Below are positions 1 to 6,835 of a stretch of DNA of 64,000 nucleotides, piece by piece. The stretch covers positions 62,001 to 126,000 of the forward strand of contig NZ_RKKU01000005.1 of assembly GCF_003797945.1 (NCBI RefSeq), given 5' to 3'. Below the pieces are notes generated by a model, which was not told where the DNA came from, made no database searches, and saw only the letters and a program-made list of their open reading frames with translations. Positions within the stretch are counted from its first letter, which is position 1. The number at the start of each line of letters is the position of its first letter. The DNA comes from Pseudomonas neustonica. GTDB taxonomy: Bacteria > Pseudomonadota > Gammaproteobacteria > Pseudomonadales > Pseudomonadaceae. The position numbers were made by a program, and so were the translations under genes.

Positions 1-373
1 GTGGCGACGCCCTGGGGTTGGCCGGCGGCCAGGCATAGCGTGGGTACCCGCGCGGCACCAGACGGCGCAGGGCGGGCGGCTGATCGCGCCGTATCGTCAA
101 TAACCAGGCAAGCGCAAACAGCAATGCGATGGAAAGCGTAATGCTCCCGCAAACCGGGCACTTGAACGCCATCAGGTTGGTTGCCGAGCTGCCATCATCA
201 GCGCTTAAATCCACACTGCTACCGTAGCCCAGCGAGCAAAACACAATGCCCACGCCGCTCAGCTGCATGCCCGCCGTCTGCCCATGCAGCAGACCACAGG
301 TCGGCACATTGAACAGGATGCTGAAATACAGCAGCCAGGCAAAAAGGGAGCGTTGGGAGGGCGTAAGTATCAT
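1..373 (-). CDS. DUF2946-like small membrane protein (partial, 3' end outside window)
   Basis: Reads leftward from an ATG at 373 and stays open to the window edge, so the C terminus is missing. The visible 124 residues have a hydrophobic N-terminal segment (about residues 10-27), a short polar stretch, the paired cysteines CPVC near residue 79, and a second hydrophobic helix at about 84-98. This layout, with a CxxC just before a membrane helix, resembles the DUF2946 family, which in pseudomonads often lies beside TonB-dependent copper receptors and is thought to be linked to copper handling. No strong ribosome binding site precedes the ATG. Family assignment is from pattern only; the neighbouring gene that would confirm a copper context lies outside the window. 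Confidence 0.5.
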   Translation of the reverse strand, partial: MILTPSQRSLFAWLLYFSILFNVPTCGLLHGQTAGMQLSGVGIVFCSLGYGSSVDLSADDGSSATNLMAFKCPVCGSITLSIALLFALAWLLTIRRDQPPALRRLVPRGYPRYAWPPANPRASP

Positions 374-467
374 GGCGGCAAGTCTAGCAACGCGCCAGCA
401 AGAGCGGAACGTAATCTATAGCTACAGAATGTCGCAAGGCTTAAGCCAGCGGCTCAATAAAAGCCTA

Positions 468-1280
468 TTAGCTATCGCACAAGTGGGCATCAATCAAAGG
501 CGCCACCCTATCGGCGGCCTCGACCACCACCCAATGACCAGCCTCATTGAAGCGCTCAACCTTGCTGGCACCAAAACGGTCAGCGTATCGCGTGGCAATG
601 AAGGGGTCACGCTGCCCCCACAGCACCAGCGTCGGATGCTCTGCGGTAACGACCAGCATACGGGTCTCCCAGCCAGCGAAGTTGCCAGGATCGGTCGCGC
701 GATAAAGTTGCAGTGCCTGTTGGCGAACCGAGGGTGTGAAACGTCGGTAGGCGTCAGTGATCTGCCGCTGACTCAGACCCGGACCACCGCTGCGCAGTGC
801 AGCACTGAACATGGCCTTGCCCAGCCAGGGTACCCCCATCAGCAGCATGGCCAACTCACCTAATCGCGGCTGACGCCAGACACGCGCCCAGAAGTGCCAG
901 CGATAGTCCTGCTGAAACACGCTATTGGTAATAATCAGGCGGCGCACACGTTCAGGGTAGGTGGTCGCGAAGGCGAGACCATAGACACCACCAAAGTCAT
1001 GCATCAGCAGGTCAACAGGACGCTCCACACCAAGAGCATCGAGTAAGTGGGCGACCCATTCGGCCATACCTTTCAAGGTGGTTTCACTGTGATCCGCGCG
1101 CGCTTCACTGGCGCCGAATCCGGGTAGGTCAGGCACTATCAGGTGGTAGTTGCCACGTAGTTTCGCAATCAACGGCAACCACATCAGGTGGCTGTCGGGA
1201 TTGCCATGCAGCAGCAGAAGCGGTTGCCCAGCTCCGCGCACATAGACTTCATTGGCTACGCCGTTTACCTGAACCTTCAT
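468..1280 (-). CDS. alpha/beta hydrolase of the haloalkane dehalogenase/epoxide hydrolase type
   Basis: A 270-residue cytosolic alpha/beta hydrolase. The oxyanion-hole motif HGNPDSH is near residue 25. The nucleophile elbow reads HDFGG near residue 94, so the nucleophile is aspartate rather than serine, which is the hallmark of haloalkane dehalogenases and epoxide hydrolases as opposed to esterases. The catalytic histidine is in GHWVV near residue 248. A cap domain lies between about residues 130 and 200. Length is normal for the family (260-300). The halide-binding or ring-opening tyrosine residues cannot be assigned with confidence, so the substrate is unknown. It stands alone, with small frames behind it and no obvious catabolic partners. 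Confidence 0.8.
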   Translation of the reverse strand: MKVQVNGVANEVYVRGAGQPLLLLHGNPDSHLMWLPLIAKLRGNYHLIVPDLPGFGASEARADHSETTLKGMAEWVAHLLDALGVERPVDLLMHDFGGVYGLAFATTYPERVRRLIITNSVFQQDYRWHFWARVWRQPRLGELAMLLMGVPWLGKAMFSAALRSGGPGLSQRQITDAYRRFTPSVRQQALQLYRATDPGNFAGWETRMLVVTAEHPTLVLWGQRDPFIATRYADRFGASKVERFNEAGHWVVVEAADRVAPLIDAHLCDS

Positions 1281-1343
1281 GGCTATCCATAACCTGAGTC
1301 ATGCCCCCCCTTTCCGTGGGGCGAAGTGGAAGCGGCGGTCTGG

Positions 1344-1499
1344 TCAGAAGCGATTAAAGATATCGCTCACCACAGCGATGGGCGAGCCGAACAGGTCGCC
1401 GGTTGGCAATGGCGATTGGGATGAAGCAAAAACAGCGGCTGCGCCAAACATCAAAGCGAGCGCCAGAGGAACGAACCACGAAGAACCTGACTTGATCAT
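1344..1499 (-). CDS. small single-helix membrane or exported protein, unknown
   Basis: A 51-residue protein starting at an ATG at 1499, preceded by a good ribosome binding site (AAGGAG, about 7 nt upstream); that site is why this start is preferred to the one at 1562. Residues 9-26 form a hydrophobic helix ending in AVFASSQ, which could be a cleavable signal or a membrane anchor. The remaining 25 residues contain a Pro/Gly-rich stretch and end in NRF. I do not recognise a family. It lies downstream of another small reading frame and of a MerR-type promoter facing left from cadR, so it may belong to a metal-responsive unit; that is inference. Confidence 0.55.
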   Translation of the reverse strand: MIKSGSSWFVPLALALMFGAAAVFASSQSPLPTGDLFGSPIAVVSDIFNRF

Positions 1500-1542
1500 G
1501 CTAATTTCTCCTTCATCCAGCCTGAGGCGGAATGCAGAAATA

Positions 1543-1782
1543 TTATTTTTGTATTGAAGCAACAGTTTGTTGCATAAAACGTAGATCGTCCACTGTTAAA
1601 GCGCCAGTTAACTGACAATGCGCGCCATATTCGCCGCGGATATGACACACCATTGGAAAATACTGCGACTTATCGTGAGGCTGAATGTCGTATCGGCCGT
1701 AAAGCGTGCAAGCGGGCTGTACAGCGACCTTTAGACCAAGGTAAGTATTAGTCAGTGTTGTGTTTGAATGACAACAATCCCG
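1543..1782 (-). pseudogene. small protein-like reading frame without a normal start codon
   Basis: The frame is open from 1782 down to a TAA at 1543-1545, about 79 codons, and reads like a genuine globular protein: it contains ACTLYGRYDIQPHDKS, then FPMVCHIRGEYGAHC, and ends QQTVASIQK. No ATG, GTG or TTG lies upstream of the conserved-looking part; the first methionine is at 1653 in the middle of it. Either translation begins at a rare codon (a CTG lies near 1755), or the 5' end was lost and this is a remnant. It lies between the leftward MerR-type promoter and the 51-residue gene. No family was recognised. A search of the translated frame would decide whether a longer relative exists. Confidence 0.45.
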
Positions 1783-1844
1783 CTAACTCGAATTCAAATG
1801 ATGCTAGCCAGCCAAGCTGGACTCTGCGGAGAAAGGTGAGGCAG

Positions 1845-1875
1845 AGTAGAAACCCTGTAGTTACCACAGAGTCAC
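1845..1875 (-). promoter_or_regulatory. MerR-type stretched promoter and CadR operator
   Basis: On the minus strand a -35-like GTGACT (1870-1875) is followed after 19 bp by TCTACT (1845-1850). The spacer carries the imperfect dyad ACCCTGTAG-N3-CACAGAGT (1852-1872 on the plus strand). A 19-20 bp spacer with a dyad overlapping the -35 is the architecture of MerR, CadR, PbrR and ZntR target promoters. It points leftward, away from cadR, whose ATG is 20 bp from the operator, so CadR bound here could also repress its own gene. Confidence 0.65.
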
Positions 1876-1891
1876 GCGAGAGAATGGCAAG

Positions 1892-2338
1892 ATGAAAATT
1901 GGCAAACTGGCCGACCTCACCGGCACCGCGGTGGAAACCATTCGTTACTATGAACGCGAAGGTCTGCTACCCGAAGCAGCGCGCAGCGAGGGTAACTATC
2001 GCCAGTATCAGGATCATCACCTGGAGCAACTGGTGTTCATCCGCAACTGTCGTGCGCTCGATATGACGCTGAATGAAATCCGTGAGCTACTGCGTTTGCG
2101 CGAGCAACCTGAAGCCAGCTGTGGCGACGTCAACGGTCTGATTGACGAGCATATTGGTCACGTCAGCGACCGCTTACTCAGCCTGAGCCAACTGCGCGAA
2201 CAACTGATTGAGCTACGCCATCGCTGCCATAGCGCCAGCGACGTAGATCATTGCGGCATTATTCAGCAGCTGGAAACCAGCGGCGCCGTAGAGTGCGGCG
2301 ACGCTGATTCACATGTTGGCCGCAGCCATGGCCACTGA
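1892..2338 (+). CDS. cadR: Cd(II)/Pb(II)-responsive MerR-family regulator CadR
   Basis: A 148-residue MerR-family regulator. The N-terminal winged helix-turn-helix (residues 1-70) contains the typical VETIRYYEREGLLP. A dimerisation helix follows, then the metal site, with cysteines at SCGDV (about 77), HRC (about 112) and HCG (about 119), as in CadR/PbrR. The C-terminal tail ends HVGRSHGH, the histidine-rich tail seen in Pseudomonas CadR. It would bind the dyad at 1852-1872 and activate the leftward promoter on metal binding. Unusually, the divergent side does not carry a cadA P-type ATPase but two very small frames. The gene ends 2 bp before the convergent YebE-like gene. Confidence 0.88.
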   Translation: MKIGKLADLTGTAVETIRYYEREGLLPEAARSEGNYRQYQDHHLEQLVFIRNCRALDMTLNEIRELLRLREQPEASCGDVNGLIDEHIGHVSDRLLSLSQLREQLIELRHRCHSASDVDHCGIIQQLETSGAVECGDADSHVGRSHGH

Positions 2339-2340
2339 CC

Positions 2341-3036
2341 TTAGCTGGCCTGGCGGACTTCTTTCTCCAGCTCGGCCTTGAGTGCCGGATCGAGCTGCAA
2401 CTGGCTAGCCAGCTCCTGCAGATAGCTGCGCTCCATAAAGTTCTCTTCATCCACAATCAGCACGCTGGCCAAATACATCTCTGCCGCCATTTCCGGCGTG
2501 CTGGCAGCACTGGCAATCTCACTCGGGTCCAATGGTTTGTTCAGCTCGCGATCAAACCACTGTTGCATTGACGCATCGCTGGTCAGCTTGCCGATTTCCG
2601 CGTCGATTAACTCACGCTCGCGATCATCCACGTGACCATCTGCCTTCGCCGCGCCAATCACCGCGCGCAGAATGGCATGGCTGTGCTGCTCTGCCTGCGG
2701 TGCCGGCAAGCGATCCACGGTTTGCGGTTGCCCTTGGGGCGCAGATTGGTTCTGCTGCTGCCAATTGCTGAAAGCTTTGTAGGCCACTACGCCCAGTGCA
2801 GCCAGGCCACCATACTTGATCGCCTTGCCACCAAACTTGCGGGCCTTTTTGTTACCCAGCAGCATGCCGATCGCGCCTGCCGCCAGAGCTCCACCGCCAG
2901 CACCGCTGAGCAGGCTACCCAGCTGACTGTTACCGCCACCGCTGTTCTGGCTGGCTTGCGTCGAGGAACCGCTCTGTCCGCCCAGCATACCGCTACCCGC
3001 CTTCAACAACTGATCGAGCAATCCACCTGTGTTCAT
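2341..3036 (-). CDS. YebE-like DUF533/TerB-fold inner membrane protein
   Basis: A 231-residue protein with a Gly/Ser/Gln-rich N terminus (residues 8-45), a hydrophobic glycine-rich stretch (about 47-90, including LAAGAIGMLLG and LAALGVVAYKAF), a short linker, and an all-helical C-terminal domain from about residue 115 with the acidic DGHVDDRERELI loop typical of TerB/DUF533 proteins. Start at 3036 is supported by CAGGAG 6 nt upstream. The E. coli relative YebE is an inner membrane protein of unknown function induced by envelope stress. No neighbour suggests a partner. Confidence 0.8.
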   Translation of the reverse strand: MNTGGLLDQLLKAGSGMLGGQSGSSTQASQNSGGGNSQLGSLLSGAGGGALAAGAIGMLLGNKKARKFGGKAIKYGGLAALGVVAYKAFSNWQQQNQSAPQGQPQTVDRLPAPQAEQHSHAILRAVIGAAKADGHVDDRERELIDAEIGKLTSDASMQQWFDRELNKPLDPSEIASAASTPEMAAEMYLASVLIVDEENFMERSYLQELASQLQLDPALKAELEKEVRQAS

Positions 3037-3198
3037 TCCGTTCTCCTGAAATAGTCACTACTCGGATTTGGACCTGCTACCGACAACAAGGCTCCCGACA
3101 AGAAAAGCCAAGTTGTTGCCACATTTTTCCGTCACTACGACGCAGAATGAACCACACTGAACTTAACTGGAGCTTACAATCTGATTGAGGAAATACCC

Positions 3199-3870
3199 AT
3201 GGTAGAGACCAAGGGCAAGACACTGCTGGTATTCGGCGGCAGCGGACTGGTGGGCATGGACATTCTGCGGCAGGCGCTAGCCAATCCGGCCGTTACTAAA
3301 GTAGTAGCGCCCACCAGGCGGCCTTTGCCTGTTTCGGTCACGCACTATGCGCATTTAGAGAATCCGCAGGTCGACTTCAGCGAGCTACCCGATGACGCCC
3401 CATGGTGGCGAGCCGACGCCGCGCTATGCGCACTTGGCACAACCCTGAAACAGGCCGGTTCAAAAGCGGCTTTCCGTTTGGTGGATCGAGAGTATGTCTG
3501 TGCGGCGGCGCGGCTATCGCTGCGCGCGGGAACCCGCACCTTCGTGCTCAACTCGGCCGTCGGAGCCAGTGCACGCTCCGGCTCTTTCTACCTGCGGGTA
3601 AAGGGCGAGGTAGAGCATGATCTGGGCGCCATGGACTTTCGTTCCTTAACACTGGTACGGCCGTCGATTCTCGATGGCGGCCCGCGACCGGATGACCGCC
3701 CGGGCGAAGTTATGGGGCTGCTGATTTCGCGAACCTTCAAACCTCTAATACCCAAGCGCCTGCGAGCGGTTAAAACCAGCGATGTAGCAGCAGCCATGCT
3801 GCAGGCAGCGTTGACCGCACCGGTGGGTCAGCAGGTAATCGAATCCAACGCCATCACCCGGCAGCGCTGA
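3199..3870 (+). CDS. NAD(P)-binding Rossmann-fold oxidoreductase (HTATIP2/YbjT-like SDR)
   Basis: A 223-residue atypical short-chain dehydrogenase. The nucleotide-binding motif GGSGLVG lies at residues 13-19, after strand TLLVFG. A catalytic-type serine and a tyrosine occur in the stretch VLNSAVGASARSGSFYLRVKGEVE (serine and YxxxK-like arrangement near residues 118-138). Length matches the HTATIP2-like group. The substrate is unknown. Start ATG at 3199 has GAGGAA about 7 nt upstream. It is followed by a 292-bp gap containing only a short tandem repeat. Confidence 0.75.
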   Translation: MVETKGKTLLVFGGSGLVGMDILRQALANPAVTKVVAPTRRPLPVSVTHYAHLENPQVDFSELPDDAPWWRADAALCALGTTLKQAGSKAAFRLVDREYVCAAARLSLRAGTRTFVLNSAVGASARSGSFYLRVKGEVEHDLGAMDFRSLTLVRPSILDGGPRPDDRPGEVMGLLISRTFKPLIPKRLRAVKTSDVAAAMLQAALTAPVGQQVIESNAITRQR

Positions 3871-4112
3871 ATCCAGGCGGCCAAACCGGCTTAAGGTGCC
3901 AATGTCATCACATCAACGCGCAGGGCTAAACCGGCATGGTGGGCTGGCATGGCACCCTTAAGTGTTGCGATAGATCAGGGTGGGGGGCTTACAATCAATT
4001 TCGGGACTCACCAACGCTGCGCTAAGCAGCACCAGATGAAGCCTATCAATTCAAATAATGGCACAATGATCTCAATGCGGCGCAGCAGAAACGAGTCAAT
4101 AAGGTCTAGACT

Positions 4113-4130
4113 CATTAGCATTAGCATTAG
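4113..4130 (+). repeat. three-copy hexamer CATTAG in the gap before the receiver-TPR gene
   Basis: CATTAG is repeated three times without change, 33 bp before the start of the receiver-TPR gene. The rest of the 3871-4162 gap shows no clear gene, terminator or promoter. A perfect six-base repeat could vary in copy number by slippage and so alter spacing of a nearby promoter, but no promoter element could be placed with confidence. Confidence 0.5.
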
Positions 4131-4162
4131 CAGCTCGCCATGACGCACACTCGGGACACCAG

Positions 4163-5767
4163 ATGATCAGCTACAACCAAAAACGCTTTCTTATCGTTGA
4201 TGACTTTTCCGACTTTCGCTCCTCGGTAAAAAGCATGCTGGGCCAAATGGCGGCAAAACATATCGATATCGCAGCCAATGGCGAAGAAGCGATCGCCCAG
4301 TGCCGCAACTGCAAATACGACATCATTCTGCACGACTACAATCTCGGCGAAGGCAAGAACGGTCAACAGGTACTGGAAGAATTACACCAAGGCGGCCTGA
4401 TCAGTCCGCAGTGCATTTTTATCATGGTGACCGCCGAGAGCAGTCAGGCCATGGTGCTCGCGGCACTGGAATTCGAACCCGACGCCTACCTGACCAAGCC
4501 CTTTACCCGCGCCAGCCTGCAACAACGGCTGGACAAGCTGGTCGAGCGTAAAATCGCGTTGCAGCCTATTCTTGCGCCACTGGCACAGCAGCAACACCGC
4601 GAAGTACTGCAAGCGTGCGAAAAAGTAATCAAGGCTGAGCCACGCTACGCCCCGTTATGCCAGCGCTACAAAGCCGATGCTCTGAAGGCCCTTGGTATGC
4701 ACAAGGAACTCGAAGCCCAGCTGACGAGCCTGCTGGCAGAGCGCCCCATGCCCTGGGCACTGAGTATGCTGGGTAATCATTGGCTGGAACGCGGCGAACT
4801 CGACAAGGCAGAAAGCAGCCTGGAACAGGGCATGAGCCAGTTCCCCATGTTGCCGGCGCTATATGACTGCCTGGCTAAGGTAAAAGTCGCCAAAGGTGAC
4901 CTGATCAAGGCACAGACGTTTCTCGAACAGGCTGTCAAGATTTCGCCTAACAGCCCGCAGCGCCAGGCCGAGCTGGGCAAACTGGCCCGCGCTAACCAGG
5001 ACCCCGAACGTGCTATCAGAGCCTACCGGCAAGCCGTCAATCTGGGCCGTCACTCAAAGTTTCGTGATCCGGAAAACCATTTGAATCTGGCCGGCAGCCT
5101 GCAGGATCAGGCCGGTGACGGGGCGCCCTCGCCCAAAGCCTTGCTGGAAATCAGGCAAACCCTGGGGGACGTCAGCAAAAGCTGGAAGAATGATCCGGGC
5201 CTGACCGCGCGTGCTGACCTGGCGCAGGCCACCAGCCTGATCAAGGCTGGCAAGCAGAGCGAAGCCAAACAGTTGGCGCTCAACGCCAGCGAAAAACTCG
5301 GCTCGCTGGATACCTTCTTCCCTGCAGAGACAGCGCTCGAGGTGGCCAGCCAACTGCGTGCTTTGGGACAGGCTGATCAGGCGGACACGCTGCTTAGCAC
5401 CTGCGCCGAAATGTACGGCGATGACCCCAAGGTGATGGCAGGCATTGCCGAACAGACCAGCGATCCCGCTATCCTGACCGCGGGCGAGCATGCACAAACG
5501 CACAACCGCGAAGGTATTCGCCTGTATCAGCAAAAGCAGTATCCCGAGGCGCTGGAGAGTTTCCGCGCCGCACAGGCAATGCAACCGCGCAACATCAGTT
5601 TCGCGCTCAACACCGCCCAGTCACTGGTGCGTCTGCTGATCAACGAGCCGACACCCGCGCTACGCGAAGAGTGCATGGCCTGTCTGGAGCAGGTGCGCAG
5701 CATGCCCAGCTCAGATCATCGACATGAGCGGTATCGCAAGCTGTGTGAGCGATTAGCGTCACTATGA
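4163..5767 (+). CDS. response regulator with CheY-like receiver and C-terminal TPR array
   Basis: A 534-residue cytosolic protein. The receiver domain (residues 7-130) has the acidic pair D13-D14, the phosphoacceptor D58 in LHDYNL, T90 in MVTAES and the conserved K112 in TKPF, so it should be phosphorylatable. Residues from about 145 to 530 are helical repeats of tetratricopeptide type, for example LGNHWLERGELDKAESSL, KVAKGDLIKAQTFLEQAV, YRQAVNLGR and YQQKQYPEALESFRAAQ. There is no DNA-binding or enzymatic output domain, so signalling would be through protein-protein contact. Its last 4 bp overlap the start of a histidine kinase gene, its likely partner. The output target is unknown. Confidence 0.88.
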   Translation: MISYNQKRFLIVDDFSDFRSSVKSMLGQMAAKHIDIAANGEEAIAQCRNCKYDIILHDYNLGEGKNGQQVLEELHQGGLISPQCIFIMVTAESSQAMVLAALEFEPDAYLTKPFTRASLQQRLDKLVERKIALQPILAPLAQQQHREVLQACEKVIKAEPRYAPLCQRYKADALKALGMHKELEAQLTSLLAERPMPWALSMLGNHWLERGELDKAESSLEQGMSQFPMLPALYDCLAKVKVAKGDLIKAQTFLEQAVKISPNSPQRQAELGKLARANQDPERAIRAYRQAVNLGRHSKFRDPENHLNLAGSLQDQAGDGAPSPKALLEIRQTLGDVSKSWKNDPGLTARADLAQATSLIKAGKQSEAKQLALNASEKLGSLDTFFPAETALEVASQLRALGQADQADTLLSTCAEMYGDDPKVMAGIAEQTSDPAILTAGEHAQTHNREGIRLYQQKQYPEALESFRAAQAMQPRNISFALNTAQSLVRLLINEPTPALREECMACLEQVRSMPSSDHRHERYRKLCERLASL

Positions 5768-6474
5768 GCAGCCAGGACGAGGGTCTGGAGGAGGAACAAG
5801 CGCTGGGGTTTTCTACCGTCATCGCCTCCACCGTCCATGATATGAAGAACTCGCTGGGTATGTTGATGCAAGCGCACAGCGCGCTCGCCGCCAAGCTCCC
5901 GGCAGAACTACACAGTAGCCGCGAGCAAGCCATCATCGAATATGAGTCGATGCGCCTCAACGGCATGCTGGTGCAGATGCTGGGGCTGTATAAGCTCGGG
6001 GTAAATCAGCTGCCCTTGCAACCGGTACATGTCGAGGTTGAGGATTTTTTTGAGGCCGCCCTGGCGCGCTATCATGACATTCTCATATCGCACCACATAG
6101 ACAGTAGCTACAGCGTGGCCACCGAGGGAATGCTGGGCTTTTTTGACCCCGAACTGGTTGACTCGGTTATCGGCAACGTCATCAACAATTCGATTCGCTA
6201 CGCCAAAAGCGCTATTCATCTGCGCGCCTGGTTAGAGCAGGAACAACTGGTACTCGCCATCAGCGATGACGGCGATGGCTACCCCAAGAGCATGCTCGAA
6301 GCGCAGTCCGATTATATTCTGGGCATCAACATGAGCAGCGGCAGCACCGGACTGGGCCTGTATTTTGGGGCGCGGATCGCAGAGCAGCATCAACGTAATG
6401 GCGTTTACGGGCACATCACCATCAGCAATAACAGTGCACTGGGCGGTGGGGAGTTTCGGATTTATCTGCCATGA
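5764..6474 (+). CDS. soluble sensor histidine kinase paired with the receiver-TPR protein
   Basis: A 236-residue kinase that starts within an ATGA overlap, so it is translationally coupled to the preceding gene. The phosphoacceptor is probably H25 in VHDMKNS. The ATPase domain has the N box GNVINNSIRYAK (about 140), the G1 box ISDDGDGYP (about 173) and the G2 box STGLGLYFG (about 198). No transmembrane helix and no sensory domain is present, and at 236 residues it is little more than a dimerisation plus catalytic core. A cytosolic signal or another protein must supply the input. The ligand is unknown. Confidence 0.87.
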   Translation: MSSQDEGLEEEQALGFSTVIASTVHDMKNSLGMLMQAHSALAAKLPAELHSSREQAIIEYESMRLNGMLVQMLGLYKLGVNQLPLQPVHVEVEDFFEAALARYHDILISHHIDSSYSVATEGMLGFFDPELVDSVIGNVINNSIRYAKSAIHLRAWLEQEQLVLAISDDGDGYPKSMLEAQSDYILGINMSSGSTGLGLYFGARIAEQHQRNGVYGHITISNNSALGGGEFRIYLP

Positions 6475-6570
6475 CGGGATGCTTGGCTGCCTGAGCCAAA
6501 CCGTTAAGCCCGGAGACCGGCGGCTGTCTCCAATTGATGTCACCTGCGCTGGCTAGCTCCCTGTCGCTTT

Positions 6571-6617
6571 TCGCCTCTAGGCGAGCCAAGGGGGAATGCT
6601 TGCCCATTCCCCCTTGG
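6571..6617. terminator. two adjacent hairpins downstream of the histidine kinase gene
   Basis: A 6-bp stem (TCGCCT/AGGCGA, 6571-6584) is followed at once by a perfect 13-bp stem (CCAAGGGGGAATG, 6586-6598, with its complement at 6605-6617; six-base loop). Neither is followed by a run of T, so intrinsic termination is uncertain; they may stabilise the 3' end of the kinase transcript or form part of a dispersed repeat. Confidence 0.5.
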
Positions 6618-6835
6618 CAATCCCCCTAGGCACCCAGCTATGCGGCCCTGCGGGTTCGCTGCGTTGCTCGACCTGCCGGGGACACTCGCAAACTCGGCGC
6701 TACGCACCTCAGACACCGCGAGCGCCTTTTCCCCGGCAGCTCTGCGCTACTCGCCCGCTCAGATGGGGCTTTCTGGTCCGTGCAACCGCGTAGTTGCGCC
6801 TCAGGCGCTATTCGTAGTCATACACCAAAACCCGC
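6618..6835. repeat. gene-free GC-rich stretch, possible dispersed intergenic repeat
   Basis: Between the hairpins and the stop of the Amt fusion there are about 220 bp with several overlapping frames on the plus strand that encode low-complexity, Arg/Pro/Ser/Cys-rich peptides with no start signal. Such peptides are typical of spurious annotation of dispersed intergenic repeats in pseudomonads. I see no promoter or RNA gene. The repeat interpretation is from general resemblance and needs a genome self-comparison. Confidence 0.3.

Noticed and set aside
5054..5584. Minus-strand open frame of 176 codons in the receiver-TPR gene
   Set aside because: Antisense of a well-supported TPR region; leucine-rich by reverse complement of the TPR codons only.
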